Below, in pieces: positions 27,520-36,640 of a stretch of 64,000 bases of DNA. The translations under genes and the position numbers were made by a program. Numbering within the stretch: position 1 is the stretch's first letter; every line of letters begins with the position of its first letter. The notes beneath the pieces are model-generated. The model was not told the DNA's origin. It made no database searches and worked only from the letters and a program-made list of their open reading frames with translations. Origin of the DNA: [Clostridium] aerotolerans DSM 5434 (lineage in GTDB: Bacteria > Bacillota > Clostridia > Lachnospirales > Lachnospiraceae); assembly GCF_000687555.1 (NCBI RefSeq), contig NZ_JHWJ01000005.1, forward strand, positions 248,001 to 312,000. The letters are read 5' to 3'.

Positions 27520-28380
27520 ATGATAGAGAATCTGAGAGGAATCCACGAAACAGTTAATTACAAAGAGTACACCAACATTCGTCTTTATGACAATACGGAG
27601 GCTGAAGATTACCCTGCCCACTGGCATACTCCCCTGGAGATCATCATGCCCATAAAGAACCATTACTCTGTGGTCTGTGATACCCATACCTTTGAAATAA
27701 ACCCAGGCGACATTATCTTGATCTGTCCAGGAGTCATTCATTCTTTAAAGGCACCTAAAACCGGACGAAGAATTATCTTTCAGGCAGAGCTTCCCATGTT
27801 TAACGCGATCAAAGAACTAGAATCCATTCTTACACTCCTAAGTCCGACCTTAATCATCACTCCACAGGGATTCCCTACCATTCACGACAAACTTTACCAC
27901 TACATGCTGGAGATTACAGAAGAATACAAAAAAGACATCCCTTTAACAGAGACAAAGATTTACTCTGCTCTCTTAGACATGTTCGCCCTCATCGGACGAA
28001 ATCACACAGAGCAGGTGAGCCTTCTGGATTCAGATAATATCAAACAGAAGAAATACACAGAAAAATTCATTTTTATCTGCAACTATATCAGCTGCCATTG
28101 TACCGAGGATTTATCACTGGAGGAGGTGGCCTCTCTGGTTGGATTCAGTAAATACCATTTTGCCCGCTTATTTAAGCAATTTGCAAACATATCCTTTTAC
28201 AAATACGTAAACAAAAAGCGGATAGCCACTGCCGAAACGCTGCTAATCAATCCCCAGCTTTCCATTACTGAGGTTGCTCTTCGTTCCGGCTTCTCAAGTC
28301 CATCCGCTTTTATCCGTATGTTTAAAATCGTAAAATCCTGTACTCCTACAGAATTTCGCCGTATGTACAACGACAGCTAA
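27520..28380 (+). CDS. AraC-family regulator of the GH43/ABC sugar locus
   Basis: A 286-residue regulator. The cupin domain is N-terminal (HWHTPLEIIMPIKNHYSV, then FEINPGDIILICPGVIHS) and the C-terminal helix-turn-helix pair holds SLEEVASLVGFSKYHFARLFKQ and ITEVALRSGFSSPSAFIRMF. AAGGAG precedes the start. It is divergent from the ABC transporter and its stop overlaps that of the GH43 gene by a few bases, tying the three units into one locus. Confidence 0.88.
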   Translation: MIENLRGIHETVNYKEYTNIRLYDNTEAEDYPAHWHTPLEIIMPIKNHYSVVCDTHTFEINPGDIILICPGVIHSLKAPKTGRRIIFQAELPMFNAIKELESILTLLSPTLIITPQGFPTIHDKLYHYMLEITEEYKKDIPLTETKIYSALLDMFALIGRNHTEQVSLLDSDNIKQKKYTEKFIFICNYISCHCTEDLSLEEVASLVGFSKYHFARLFKQFANISFYKYVNKKRIATAETLLINPQLSITEVALRSGFSSPSAFIRMFKIVKSCTPTEFRRMYNDS

Positions 28381-29903
28381 TCCATAAAGTCAAGATAAAG
28401 AGTGCCAAATGCAGCCATACGTTCCGATTCTCCCCGCTCTGATGCTGCATATACTCCAATGGTGCACCCGGTAAAGCCTCCTGCCATCTCCGAGGAAAGC
28501 TCCTTTAACCCCAGGGAATCGACAATGACCGTCTGGTCCGCTTCCCCGCGAAGCCGCTGGTCTTCCCCCTTTAGGTATATTGTATGCAGGCTGCCGGATA
28601 CGACAGGGTTCCCCCACTCCGTCACTTCATCTCCGCTTCGTTTTATCATAACTGCGTCTAAGCTTCCAGCCCGATTCTTTATGACTGTTTTTACATAATG
28701 ATTCTCATCATAGAAATAAATGAGCCCGGCCTCTTCTCCTTCCATCAAATCTGCATCTACCTCCACCCATGCCTCAAAGCTGCGGGACAGAAGTCTTGTA
28801 CAAATAAAGGAGGGAACCGAAAGATCCTCGATGGTTACTGTCTTAAATGGAAGATACAGCTTTCCCTGTTCTATCTTAAGGGGCAGCTTATCTGGATTTC
28901 CCCTTAAACCAAGACACCTCATATCAAGAGGGGATGTCCATAGGATATCACCCCTTGCAGCCGGCTTTGCTCTGTCACAACCAGGTAAGAACTTCATCTT
29001 TTGCTGCTCCATGACCGTTCCCACCATTGGGTTTACAACAGGCCAGTCTTCTTCCCATTCAACTTTCGCTAAAAATGTTTCCCTGCCAAGCTCCGCGCAG
29101 CCATTCTTCGGCCTTGTTCCCAGCATGACCATAAACCAGTCCCCGCTTGGGCTCTCCACCAGATCCCCATGACCAATATTTTGAATGGGGTGACTATGGC
29201 CCAGATTACGGTGAGTGAGAACCGGATTATGAGGACAGGATTCATAAGGGCCAAAGACAGACCGGCTTCTGGCAACTGCTACGCTGTGATCAAAGGCCGT
29301 TCCTCCCTCCGCCAGCATCAGATAATAAAAATCATCCTTGCGATATACATGAGGACCTTCCGCCCAGATCGTGTGCTTCATACTTCCATCAAAAACACCT
29401 ACTGGTTTTCCCACAAGCTTTCCTTCCTTTAAATCAAGCTCCTGAATCCATATCTCGCAGTCTCCATAATAAGCCGCGTTCTCTTTTGCTCTCTGGCCTA
29501 CATAATAGCAGGTATCATGATCGAAAAACAAACTGGGGTCAATGCCAGGGGCATTTTCTATAAAAATAGGATCCGACCACGGCCCATTTGCCGTCTCTGC
29601 TGTTACATAGAAATTCCCTCCGCCAGACACATTGGTGGTAATCACATAAAACCTTCCATTAAAATATCGGATAGTAGGCGCATAAATCCCCTGGGAGACT
29701 TTGGCACCATTCAAACGGAGCTGCTCTTCTCGTTCCAGCACATGGCCGATCTGTTCCCAATCTCTTAAATTATTGCTTTTAAAAACCGGTATTCCAGGTG
29801 CATATGTAAAGGTGGAATGAACCATAAAAAACTCTTCCCCCACCCGGCATATGGAAGGATCCGGGTAAAACCCCTTTTGAATGGGATTTGTAATCGTTAT
29901 CAT
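28377..29903 (-). CDS. GH43 glycoside hydrolase (beta-xylosidase / alpha-arabinofuranosidase)
   Basis: A 508-residue enzyme with a five-bladed propeller followed by a beta-sandwich (GH43 C2-like) domain from about residue 325. The three catalytic acids are visible: base Asp in GFYPDPSIC, pKa-tuning Asp in NAPGIDPSLFF and acid Glu in IWAEGPHVY. There is no signal peptide, so it acts on imported oligosaccharides. Start MITITNP has GAGGTG six bases upstream. Substrate (xylo- or arabino-oligosaccharide) cannot be fixed from sequence. Confidence 0.9.
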   Translation of the reverse strand: MITITNPIQKGFYPDPSICRVGEEFFMVHSTFTYAPGIPVFKSNNLRDWEQIGHVLEREEQLRLNGAKVSQGIYAPTIRYFNGRFYVITTNVSGGGNFYVTAETANGPWSDPIFIENAPGIDPSLFFDHDTCYYVGQRAKENAAYYGDCEIWIQELDLKEGKLVGKPVGVFDGSMKHTIWAEGPHVYRKDDFYYLMLAEGGTAFDHSVAVARSRSVFGPYESCPHNPVLTHRNLGHSHPIQNIGHGDLVESPSGDWFMVMLGTRPKNGCAELGRETFLAKVEWEEDWPVVNPMVGTVMEQQKMKFLPGCDRAKPAARGDILWTSPLDMRCLGLRGNPDKLPLKIEQGKLYLPFKTVTIEDLSVPSFICTRLLSRSFEAWVEVDADLMEGEEAGLIYFYDENHYVKTVIKNRAGSLDAVMIKRSGDEVTEWGNPVVSGSLHTIYLKGEDQRLRGEADQTVIVDSLGLKELSSEMAGGFTGCTIGVYAASERGESERMAAFGTLYLDFMD

Positions 29904-29931
29904 CTTTATCACCTCTCTTTGAATTCCATTC

Positions 29932-31443
29932 CTATAAGCACACCACAGAAAACGGTTTTACAGGAAGTCCAGCCTCATTAAACAGGTTCACCTCACAATA
30001 TCCCTCTTTTGCGAATTGAATTTCTATGGAATCTTCTGATAAGGATTCAAAGGTAAGTGTAACGGTTGTATCAAGACTAAAATCTTTTATTTCTTTTATT
30101 TGTTTCCCCTGCCAGATCTTCAGGCTTTTAATTTCTCGTCCTTTGAGGGTGAGGCTCTTACCTGTATCTGAGAAATGAAGAATGAGCTTATTCTCTATTC
30201 TCTCAGCCTTTATAAACTCCGGAGATTCACAAAGAATGTCTTCCCCATATATTTTCCCACGAGCCAGAAGGGCAAGCCTTTCCCCAACTTCCATTTTCTC
30301 CTTAGGATGGATATCCTCGTACATGCCCAGGTCCATGATAGAAACCATGTAAGCACCTGGAACAAGCTTGGAGACCAGTTCCTGCCGCTCTCTGACAGCC
30401 GGGTAGCCGTTGCCATCATTTCCAAGCCACCAGCCAAATGGAGCCAGCTGAACAAAAAGAAAAGGCAGTTCATCCTGCCAAAGCTTTCTCCAGCAGCGGA
30501 TCATGGTTTCAAAGGTCTTATCGTATATGTCTGCATGGCCTGCATCGGATTCTCCCTGATACCAGAGAACTCCCTTTACCGGAAAGGGTGCCAGCTTTTT
30601 AAGCATGGTCTCATAAAGGCCTGATGGGCGGTAATGATGGTACGGTCCCAGAGGAACTGCAGGGTCACCTGCATTTCGTTCCATCCATTCTTTCTGATCC
30701 TCTTCATTCATGCCATACATCATGGCTCTCCAGTCAATTTGATGCTCATAAGAGTCTTCAAATGCCCAGCCTTCCATGCTCTTATTCTTTATTTCTTCTT
30801 CTGACATAGAAGATAAAGCCTGTTGATACTCTTCTTTAAAAATATGTAACGGTTCTTCCTCAAAACAGGACCAGTCCATCCAGGCACAGGCAGGTGTCCC
30901 GCCCCAGTTACAGCCAATAACCCCCACTGGAACGCCAATGACCGGCTGCAGGGACTTAGCAAAGGAATATCCTGGTGCAGAAAAGGTCTCCCACTGAAAA
31001 TCATGCTCCAAAAACCAGCTCCCGGAATCTGGCAGCTCCCTCTTCTGGCCTTCAAATGCAATTCTCTTACAGTTGAACATATGTATATCATCATTTCTTT
31101 CCCATTTTCTTATGTCATTCCAGTGAGCGTCGTATCTTAAAAAATACTCCATGTTGGACTGACCTGCCGCAATATAGATATCTCCTATGCTTATATTGCA
31201 AATGGTGACTTCCGGAGCTTCCTCCTCATCCACAAAAATGGACAGAGTAAGTCCCACACCAGCATTCTGTTTTGAAAGCTCACAGTAAAAGGCATCTCCA
31301 TGGACCTCTGCCTCTGCCATATCATTGCAAAGACTTATGCGAAGCCGTTTTGCCCCTGTTGCTGTCCCCCATACTTTAATGGTCTTATCCCGTTGAAGCA
31401 TCATTCCATCTTGAAATATTTCAGGTAATTCAATTCGTGTCAT
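29932..31443 (-). CDS. Sialate O-acetylesterase-like SGNH esterase
   Basis: A 503-residue SASA-family esterase. The nucleophile motif is AAGQSNMEYF; WYQGESDAGHA and the catalytic DxxH-like EDIHPKEK follow. N-terminal and C-terminal beta domains flank the core. There is no signal peptide. Relatives remove acetyl groups from sialic acid or from xylan. Its place just before GH43 (28-base gap, same strand) favours de-acetylation of xylo-oligosaccharides over sialic acid; no sialic acid genes are in the window. Start MTRIELPE follows AGGGGG. A plausible promoter is at 31483-31511 (TTGATA, 17 bases, CAATAT). Confidence 0.82.
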   Translation of the reverse strand: MTRIELPEIFQDGMMLQRDKTIKVWGTATGAKRLRISLCNDMAEAEVHGDAFYCELSKQNAGVGLTLSIFVDEEEAPEVTICNISIGDIYIAAGQSNMEYFLRYDAHWNDIRKWERNDDIHMFNCKRIAFEGQKRELPDSGSWFLEHDFQWETFSAPGYSFAKSLQPVIGVPVGVIGCNWGGTPACAWMDWSCFEEEPLHIFKEEYQQALSSMSEEEIKNKSMEGWAFEDSYEHQIDWRAMMYGMNEEDQKEWMERNAGDPAVPLGPYHHYRPSGLYETMLKKLAPFPVKGVLWYQGESDAGHADIYDKTFETMIRCWRKLWQDELPFLFVQLAPFGWWLGNDGNGYPAVRERQELVSKLVPGAYMVSIMDLGMYEDIHPKEKMEVGERLALLARGKIYGEDILCESPEFIKAERIENKLILHFSDTGKSLTLKGREIKSLKIWQGKQIKEIKDFSLDTTVTLTFESLSEDSIEIQFAKEGYCEVNLFNEAGLPVKPFSVVCL

Positions 31444-31551
31444 ACACTTCCCCCTAAGTATAAAATATGAAACTATATTACTATATTGTAGCATAGATAT
31501 TTTTTTATCAAAACATAAAACTTGCTCTTTTTTTATAATTATAGGCAAATA

Positions 31552-31592
31552 AAAAAGCCGTCACCCGATACCGGGTAACAGCCTTCTTTTCA
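31552..31592 (-). terminator. Terminator of the yceD-rpmF operon
   Basis: On the minus strand an 11-pair stem (GCTGTTACCCG with CGGGTGACGGC, with G-T pairs) and a four-base loop is followed by six T. It isolates rpmF from the esterase operon. Confidence 0.85.
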
Positions 31593-31645
31593 CCATGTTT
31601 GTCCAGAAACTACATGACGCAGTTTCTGGTTACACAAAACTTGAA

Positions 31646-31828
31646 TTAAGCTTCAACGTTGATGATTTCTTTCTTGTTGTAAGAACCGCAAGCCTTGCAA
31701 ACTCTGTGAGGCATCATCAGCTCACCGCATTTGCTGCACTTCACTAAGTTTGGAGCGCTCATCTTCCAGTTTGCTCTACGTTTGTCTCTTCTTGCTTTAG
31801 AAGATTTGTTCTTTGGACAGATAGACAT
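31646..31828 (-). CDS. rpmF: 50S ribosomal protein L32
   Basis: A 60-residue protein, MSICPKNKSSKARRDKRR, with the zinc ribbon CSKC...CKAC. Normal length. AGGAGG lies inside the last codons of yceD, the usual partner. Confidence 0.96.
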   Translation of the reverse strand: MSICPKNKSSKARRDKRRANWKMSAPNLVKCSKCGELMMPHRVCKACGSYNKKEIINVEA

Positions 31829-31830
31829 GG

Positions 31831-32358
31831 TTACACCTCCTTAAACTGTTTAAAAATATCCTGGATGACTGCCATTCTAGGGTCTGTAGGCCTAATATCG
31901 CAGTCACAAGTCTCACGATTGAGATTTGTTCCACATCTATTACAAATCCCCTTACAGTTTTCACTGCAGAGAACCTTCATAGGCAGGTTCAGTATGAGTT
32001 CATCACAAACCAACTGGTCTACATCCAGATTATAACCATTAACATATGGTTGTTCATCGAGATCCTCTTCACGCTCTTCCTCTGATTCACTTAAGTCAAT
32101 CATACGAATGATATCAAAATCCAAATCAATAGGAACAGGTTCCAGGCAGCGGTCACATGGAATAACAAGGGTAAGCTCTGCTTTCCCTTCCACTTCCAGC
32201 TTTTTGCCTCCCAGATTGATAATCCGCAGTGTAACTGGTTTCTCAGCCACTACTTTATAATCACCGTATGGCCCATGATAGACTTTCATCTCGATATCTG
32301 GCGTATAAGTTTTCTCTTTCCCCTCCAGGGTAAACAACTCGGTTAAATTAATAAGCAT
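31831..32358 (-). CDS. yceD: YceD/DUF177 protein
   Basis: A 175-residue DUF177 protein. The typical CDRCLEP segment is near residue 90, and a C-terminal Cys-rich part (CSENCKGICNRCGTNLN, then CDCD) suggests metal binding. In many bacteria it is linked to rpmF and has been tied to 23S rRNA accumulation. It is the first gene of this pair. Confidence 0.88.
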   Translation of the reverse strand: MLINLTELFTLEGKEKTYTPDIEMKVYHGPYGDYKVVAEKPVTLRIINLGGKKLEVEGKAELTLVIPCDRCLEPVPIDLDFDIIRMIDLSESEEEREEDLDEQPYVNGYNLDVDQLVCDELILNLPMKVLCSENCKGICNRCGTNLNRETCDCDIRPTDPRMAVIQDIFKQFKEV

Positions 32359-32373
32359 ATTAGTCTCCTAATA

Positions 32374-32414
32374 CGCACCTATGTAATTATACATAGATGC
32401 GCACTATTTGTCAA
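32374..32414 (-). promoter_or_regulatory. Consensus promoter of yceD-rpmF overlapped by an inverted repeat
   Basis: On the minus strand TTGACA (32409-32414), 17 bases, TATAAT (32386-32391): a perfect consensus. Arms of 12 bases (32374-32385 and 32390-32401, one mismatch) with a four-base centre cover the -10 and spacer, so a repressor site or start-site hairpin is likely. Confidence 0.75.
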
Positions 32415-32469
32415 CAAAATATTTCCATATTTGATGTTACATCACTAGGATGTACCACCCTGTCCAGGA

Positions 32470-33663
32470 TTATACGAGAGCTTTTGTTTCTCTTGCGATA
32501 GCAAGCTCTTCGTTGGTAGGAATTACACATACCTTAACCTTGGATTCCGGTGCGGAAATCATGTTGTCAAATCCTCTCTTGCTGTTAGCTTCATCATCAA
32601 TCACAACACCAAGGTATCCTAAATAGGAACAGATTTCTTCTCTGATTGCTCTGTCATTCTCGCCAACACCTGCAGTAAATGCAATTGCATCAACACCGTT
32701 CATAGCTGCAGTGTAAGAACCGATGTATTTAGCTACACGGTATACATAAGCCTTGATTGCTGTATCAGCAAGGTGGTTTCCTTCTGCCTGAGCTTTCTGA
32801 ACATCACGGAAATCGCTGGAAATGCCACCGGACATACCAAGAATACCGGATTTTTTGTTTAAGATATCAATTACTTCAGTAACAGTCTTTCCTTCTTTAT
32901 CACAGATGAACTGTACAACAGCAGGATCAATGTCACCACTTCTGGTACCCATGATAAGTCCTTCTAATGGAGTCAGACCCATGCTGGTATCTACACATTT
33001 GCCGCCGATGGAAGCTGAGATGCTGGCACCGTTGCCTAAATGGCATACGATTACTTTGCCCTTGTTCTCATCAAGGCCACAGAACTTTAAGGTTTCCTTG
33101 GATACATAGTTGTGGCTTGTACCGTGGAAGCCGTAACGACGGATGCTGTATTTCTCATAATATTCTGTAGGGATTGCATATAAAGCAGCCTTCTCTGGCA
33201 TACCCATACCGAATGCTGTATCAAATACAGCTACGTTAGGAACGCCTGGCATAGCAGCTTCACAAGCTTCAATACCCATTAAGTTTGCAGGATTGTGAAG
33301 AGGTCCTAAATCGAAACAGTCACGTACTACTTTCTTTACATCTTCTGTTACAACGATAGAATCACTATAGATGGTTCCAGCATGGAGAACTCTGTGTCCT
33401 ACTGCGGAGATTTCACTTGTATCTTTGATTACGCCGTATTGAGGATCAACCAACGCCTTCATAACGTGCTCGATCGCTAAGGTATGGTTAGGCATATCTT
33501 CTTCGATTACCAGATCGTCTTTTCCTTCACCCTTATGAACTAACTTTGAACCAGGGATACCAATTCTCTCACATAAACCTTTTGCTAAAACTCCCTCATT
33601 CTCCATATCGATCAGCTGATACTTTAAGGAAGAACTTCCACAGTTGATAACTAAAATTTTCAT
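32470..33663 (-). CDS. ackA: Acetate kinase
   Basis: A 397-residue kinase converting acetyl phosphate and ADP to acetate and ATP. Motifs: VINCGSSSLKYQL at the N-terminus, VGHRVLHAG, FDTAFGMGMPE, GFHGTSH with the catalytic His, and HLGNGASI. It is 20 bases after pduL; the two make the acetate branch of fermentation. No clear terminator follows. Confidence 0.96.
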   Translation of the reverse strand: MKILVINCGSSSLKYQLIDMENEGVLAKGLCERIGIPGSKLVHKGEGKDDLVIEEDMPNHTLAIEHVMKALVDPQYGVIKDTSEISAVGHRVLHAGTIYSDSIVVTEDVKKVVRDCFDLGPLHNPANLMGIEACEAAMPGVPNVAVFDTAFGMGMPEKAALYAIPTEYYEKYSIRRYGFHGTSHNYVSKETLKFCGLDENKGKVIVCHLGNGASISASIGGKCVDTSMGLTPLEGLIMGTRSGDIDPAVVQFICDKEGKTVTEVIDILNKKSGILGMSGGISSDFRDVQKAQAEGNHLADTAIKAYVYRVAKYIGSYTAAMNGVDAIAFTAGVGENDRAIREEICSYLGYLGVVIDDEANSKRGFDNMISAPESKVKVCVIPTNEELAIARETKALV

Positions 33664-33683
33664 AAAAATAAATTCTCCTTTGA

Positions 33684-34253
33684 TTATTTAACGATTTCGC
33701 CGTGCTGCTCTCTACCGCAGCCAGCTGCGTTAGATTCATCAGTGTCAATATGCATAGCCAGAGCATAGGATTCGCTTACACGAACAACTACATCTCCAAA
33801 AACAAGGCTTCTGCCATCAGTGTCAATTTTTACAGATACGATCTCGCCGTTCTTTACGCCAAGCTGTTCTGCATCTGCAGGTGTTGCATGAATGTGACGC
33901 TTTGCAGCGATAACACCTTCTGCAAGTTCAATCTCACCTGCTGGTCCAACGATCTTGCAAGCACCGCTTCCAGCGATATCACCGGATTCTTTAACTGGAG
34001 CTGCAATTCCAACGGAACGAGCGTCGGTCAGGGAAAGTTCTACCTGAGTTGCTTTTCTTACGGGTCCTAAGATAGAAACGCCCTTGAACTCACCTTTGGA
34101 GCCAACAACCGCTACTCTCTCTTCACAGGCAAACTGCCCTGGCTGGGATAAATCCTTCTTCTTTGTGAGTTCATATCCCTTACCAAATAAAATCTCAAGA
34201 TCTTCTTGAGATAAATGTACATGACGTGCTGATGTTTCAACAATAAACTTCAT
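33684..34253 (-). CDS. pduL: PduL-type phosphate acetyltransferase
   Basis: A 189-residue phosphotransacylase of the PduL family, unrelated to Pta. Both zinc-binding parts are visible: ETSARHVHLS near the N-terminus and AAKRHIHA further on, with the final NAAGCGREQHGEIVK. No encapsulation peptide is present before MKFIVE, so it is the free housekeeping form. Start fixed by GGAGA upstream. It supplies acetyl phosphate to AckA. Confidence 0.93.
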   Translation of the reverse strand: MKFIVETSARHVHLSQEDLEILFGKGYELTKKKDLSQPGQFACEERVAVVGSKGEFKGVSILGPVRKATQVELSLTDARSVGIAAPVKESGDIAGSGACKIVGPAGEIELAEGVIAAKRHIHATPADAEQLGVKNGEIVSVKIDTDGRSLVFGDVVVRVSESYALAMHIDTDESNAAGCGREQHGEIVK

Positions 34254-34307
34254 GTTTCGATATTCTCCTGTTCTCTTCCTGAAAGTTTTTAAATTAACTC
34301 TCACTCT

Positions 34308-34336
34308 ATTCTATGAGCATTCCTCAAAATTTTCAA
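34308..34336 (-). promoter_or_regulatory. Promoter of pduL-ackA
   Basis: Minus strand TTGAAA (34331-34336), 17 bases, TAGAAT (34308-34313); about 55 bases before pduL. Confidence 0.65.
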
Positions 34337-34354
34337 GTCTTGTCTTTAAATTAT

Positions 34355-34383
34355 TTGCATTTTTTGCAAAACAATAGCATAAT
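34355..34383 (+). promoter_or_regulatory. Promoter of tmcAL
   Basis: TTGCAT (34355-34360), 17 bases, CATAAT (34378-34383). TTGCAA with TATAAA a little further on is an alternative at 18-base spacing. Confidence 0.55.
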
Positions 34384-34416
34384 AGAGTATAAAATATCAT
34401 AAAAAGGACTATTTTC

Positions 34417-35679
34417 ATGGCAAACCATACTCATTGCAGTGCCGTTGGCATCATTGCTGAATACAATCCATTCCACAATGGACATGCATATCATATCAAA
34501 AAAGCCAAAGAATTATCTAAAGCAGATTACTGTATCGTTGTTATGAGCGGGGATTTCGTTCAAAGAGGCGCCCCGGCCATATTCGACAAATATACCCGCG
34601 CCACCATGGCACTTTCCTGCGGGGCTGATCTAGTCATCGAACTTCCGTCTATCTTTGCTACCAGCAGTGCCGAAGACTTTGCTGCCTGCAGCATTGCCCT
34701 TCTTGGCAGTCTGGGGGTTGTAGATTCTGTTTGCTTTGGCAGCGAATGCGGAGATATTAAAAAACTTTCAGCCATCGCATCCATCCTGGCAGAAGAACCA
34801 GAGGAATACAAACAAATACTCCGCATGGAATTAAAAAAAGGGTTGAGCTTTCCTCAGGCAAGGAACAAGGCACTCATCTCCTGCGAAAACTTAGGCGAGG
34901 AAGATGGGGAGATCCTTCTGACTCCCAACAACATACTTGGCATTGAATACTGTAAGGCGATTCACCGTCAAAACAGCAGCCTGACTCCTCTTACCATTAA
35001 GAGAGCAGGAAGCGGCTATCATGATCCCCTGGTAACCCCGCACCAATATAGCTCAGCCACAGGTATTAGAAATCTGCTGAAAGAAAACGAAGGCGAAATC
35101 ATGGATACGGCTTCTCTTTATTTGCAAATTCCTGAATCAGCAAGACAGATAGCAAAAAACAGCCAGCCTGTATTTTCAGACGATTTCAGTTCCCTGTTAA
35201 ATGCAGCTCTTCTTCGCCTCTCTATGGAAGACATATCTCTGGAAAAGTATGCCGATGTCTCCAAAGAGCTGGCTGCCAGAATAAAAAAGCAACTGCCGGA
35301 TTTTCTTCCCTTCGAGGAAAAAATAAGCAGTTTAAAGACCAAACAGTATACCTATACAAGAATCAGCCGGGCGCTGCTCCACATCATATTAGGAATTACA
35401 ACGGAGCAGATAAGGGAAGGAAAAGAAGCGGGGTACGCTCCCTATGCCAGAATTTTAGGATTTCGAAAAGACTCCAAAGACTTATTAGGGCAAATAAAAA
35501 TGAGAGGGAGCATCCCTCTCATTACCAAAACAGCAGGCGCAGAACTCACACTTTCGGAAGCAGCCAGTTCCATGCTCCGGCAGGATTTTTACTGTTCCCA
35601 CTTATATCAGACCGTACTTCAGAACAAATATCATATTCAGAATAAGAATGAATTCACTCGTTCCGTCGTCATCTTATGA
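34417..35679 (+). CDS. tmcAL: tRNA(Met) cytidine acetate ligase
   Basis: A 420-residue nucleotidyltransferase-like protein. GIIAEYNPFHNGHAYHI is the HxGH core, and FGSECGD and NNILGIEYCKAI follow as in YlbM/TmcAL. The enzyme uses ATP and acetate to make N4-acetylcytidine at the wobble position of elongator tRNA-Met. It is divergent from pduL-ackA, whose product acetate is its substrate. It converges on, and overlaps by six bases, the Nudix gene. Confidence 0.9.
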   Translation: MANHTHCSAVGIIAEYNPFHNGHAYHIKKAKELSKADYCIVVMSGDFVQRGAPAIFDKYTRATMALSCGADLVIELPSIFATSSAEDFAACSIALLGSLGVVDSVCFGSECGDIKKLSAIASILAEEPEEYKQILRMELKKGLSFPQARNKALISCENLGEEDGEILLTPNNILGIEYCKAIHRQNSSLTPLTIKRAGSGYHDPLVTPHQYSSATGIRNLLKENEGEIMDTASLYLQIPESARQIAKNSQPVFSDDFSSLLNAALLRLSMEDISLEKYADVSKELAARIKKQLPDFLPFEEKISSLKTKQYTYTRISRALLHIILGITTEQIREGKEAGYAPYARILGFRKDSKDLLGQIKMRGSIPLITKTAGAELTLSEAASSMLRQDFYCSHLYQTVLQNKYHIQNKNEFTRSVVIL

Positions 35680-36183
35680 CGGCGGAACAAGGAATGCGTG
35701 GATGGCATCTTTATATAGAAGAAACCGGGTTTTGGGAACAACTATTCCTTGATCCCACATATCTAAAAGCTCTTGAAAGGTTACAAACCTTGCATCAACC
35801 ACTTCCTCTGGCTGAAGGACCAAATCCTTCCTTGTAACTTCCTGGCGGGTAATATAAGTATCTACAAACCGGTCCTTAAACTGGATGGTATGGATCAGTT
35901 TTAGCTCATCCTCCCCTACCAGTAATCCCGTTTCTTCCAATAGCTCCCTTACCGCTCCCTGAAGGCTTGTTTCTCCTGCCAGTACAGATCCTCCGCTGCA
36001 CTCCCACATCAGGCCGTAGGTTTTCTTTGGATGCCTTCTGGTGATTAAAACTCTTCCGGATTCATTGACAACCCAGATATCTGATATAAGATGATAATCC
36101 CCCTCCGGCATGGGAACCCCTCTCACATGGGTTTTCCCTGTCTTTTTTCTGCCTTCATCATAAACGTCCCAAAGCTCCATCAT
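35674..36183 (-). CDS. Nudix hydrolase
   Basis: A 169-residue Nudix protein. The box starts at GSVLAGE and continues to RELLEETGL, with all canonical residues. The family hydrolyses nucleoside diphosphates linked to another group. AGGAGG is five bases before the first ATG (36183) and eight before the second (36180); either could be used. Substrate unknown; the N-terminal LWDVYDEGR and GDYHLISDIWVVN resemble isopentenyl-diphosphate isomerase-like Nudix enzymes. Confidence 0.85.
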   Translation of the reverse strand: MMELWDVYDEGRKKTGKTHVRGVPMPEGDYHLISDIWVVNESGRVLITRRHPKKTYGLMWECSGGSVLAGETSLQGAVRELLEETGLLVGEDELKLIHTIQFKDRFVDTYITRQEVTRKDLVLQPEEVVDARFVTFQELLDMWDQGIVVPKTRFLLYKDAIHAFLVPPS

Positions 36184-36217
36184 CCATTCCTCCTGCCATA
36201 AAACTCAATCAGTATGG

Positions 36218-36562
36218 TTAAAAGTTTGTTCCATTCCAGCCCCAATGCTCTACTTCTTCATATTTAATATATATCTTATCCTGAGCAATCCCAACCGTAT
36301 CCCGGTAAATCTTGCTGATTTCCTCTGTCAGACGTTCATAATCGCGCTCTGTTGCTCGTCCGAATATTTTCACTTCGATAAAAGCCATCTTCGTATTGTT
36401 CTTCCCTTTAAAATAGAGGGAACAGTTGTCCTCAAGGCTTACCATGAGCCAGTTTTCCGATTTTCCCGGAATCAGGCTGATTGCTTGGCCAAGTTTCGTT
36501 TTTAATGCTTCTTTTACTTCTTCGGTTAATGGAACATTCACTTTTGAATTAATAAAAGGCAT
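36218..36562 (-). CDS. MIF/phenylpyruvate tautomerase-related protein
   Basis: A 114-residue protein beginning MPFINSKVN, leaving the N-terminal Pro that is the catalytic base of the tautomerase superfamily after Met removal. Length and the NWLMVSLEDN and IYIKYEEVEHWGWNG stretches match the MIF fold. GGAGG precedes the start. Natural substrate unknown. Confidence 0.8.
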   Translation of the reverse strand: MPFINSKVNVPLTEEVKEALKTKLGQAISLIPGKSENWLMVSLEDNCSLYFKGKNNTKMAFIEVKIFGRATERDYERLTEEISKIYRDTVGIAQDKIYIKYEEVEHWGWNGTNF

Positions 36563-36640
36563 GAGATACCTCCTTTATTTATATAATTTCCTTTCCGTGA
36601 TTATATCATATAATGAAGGAAATTTCTATCTTTCAAAGCA

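Noticed and set aside
29932-31443. Sialic acid catabolism locus
   Set aside because: Only the family name suggests it; no neuraminate lyase, kinase, epimerase or sialic acid transporter is present, and GH43 points to plant polysaccharides.
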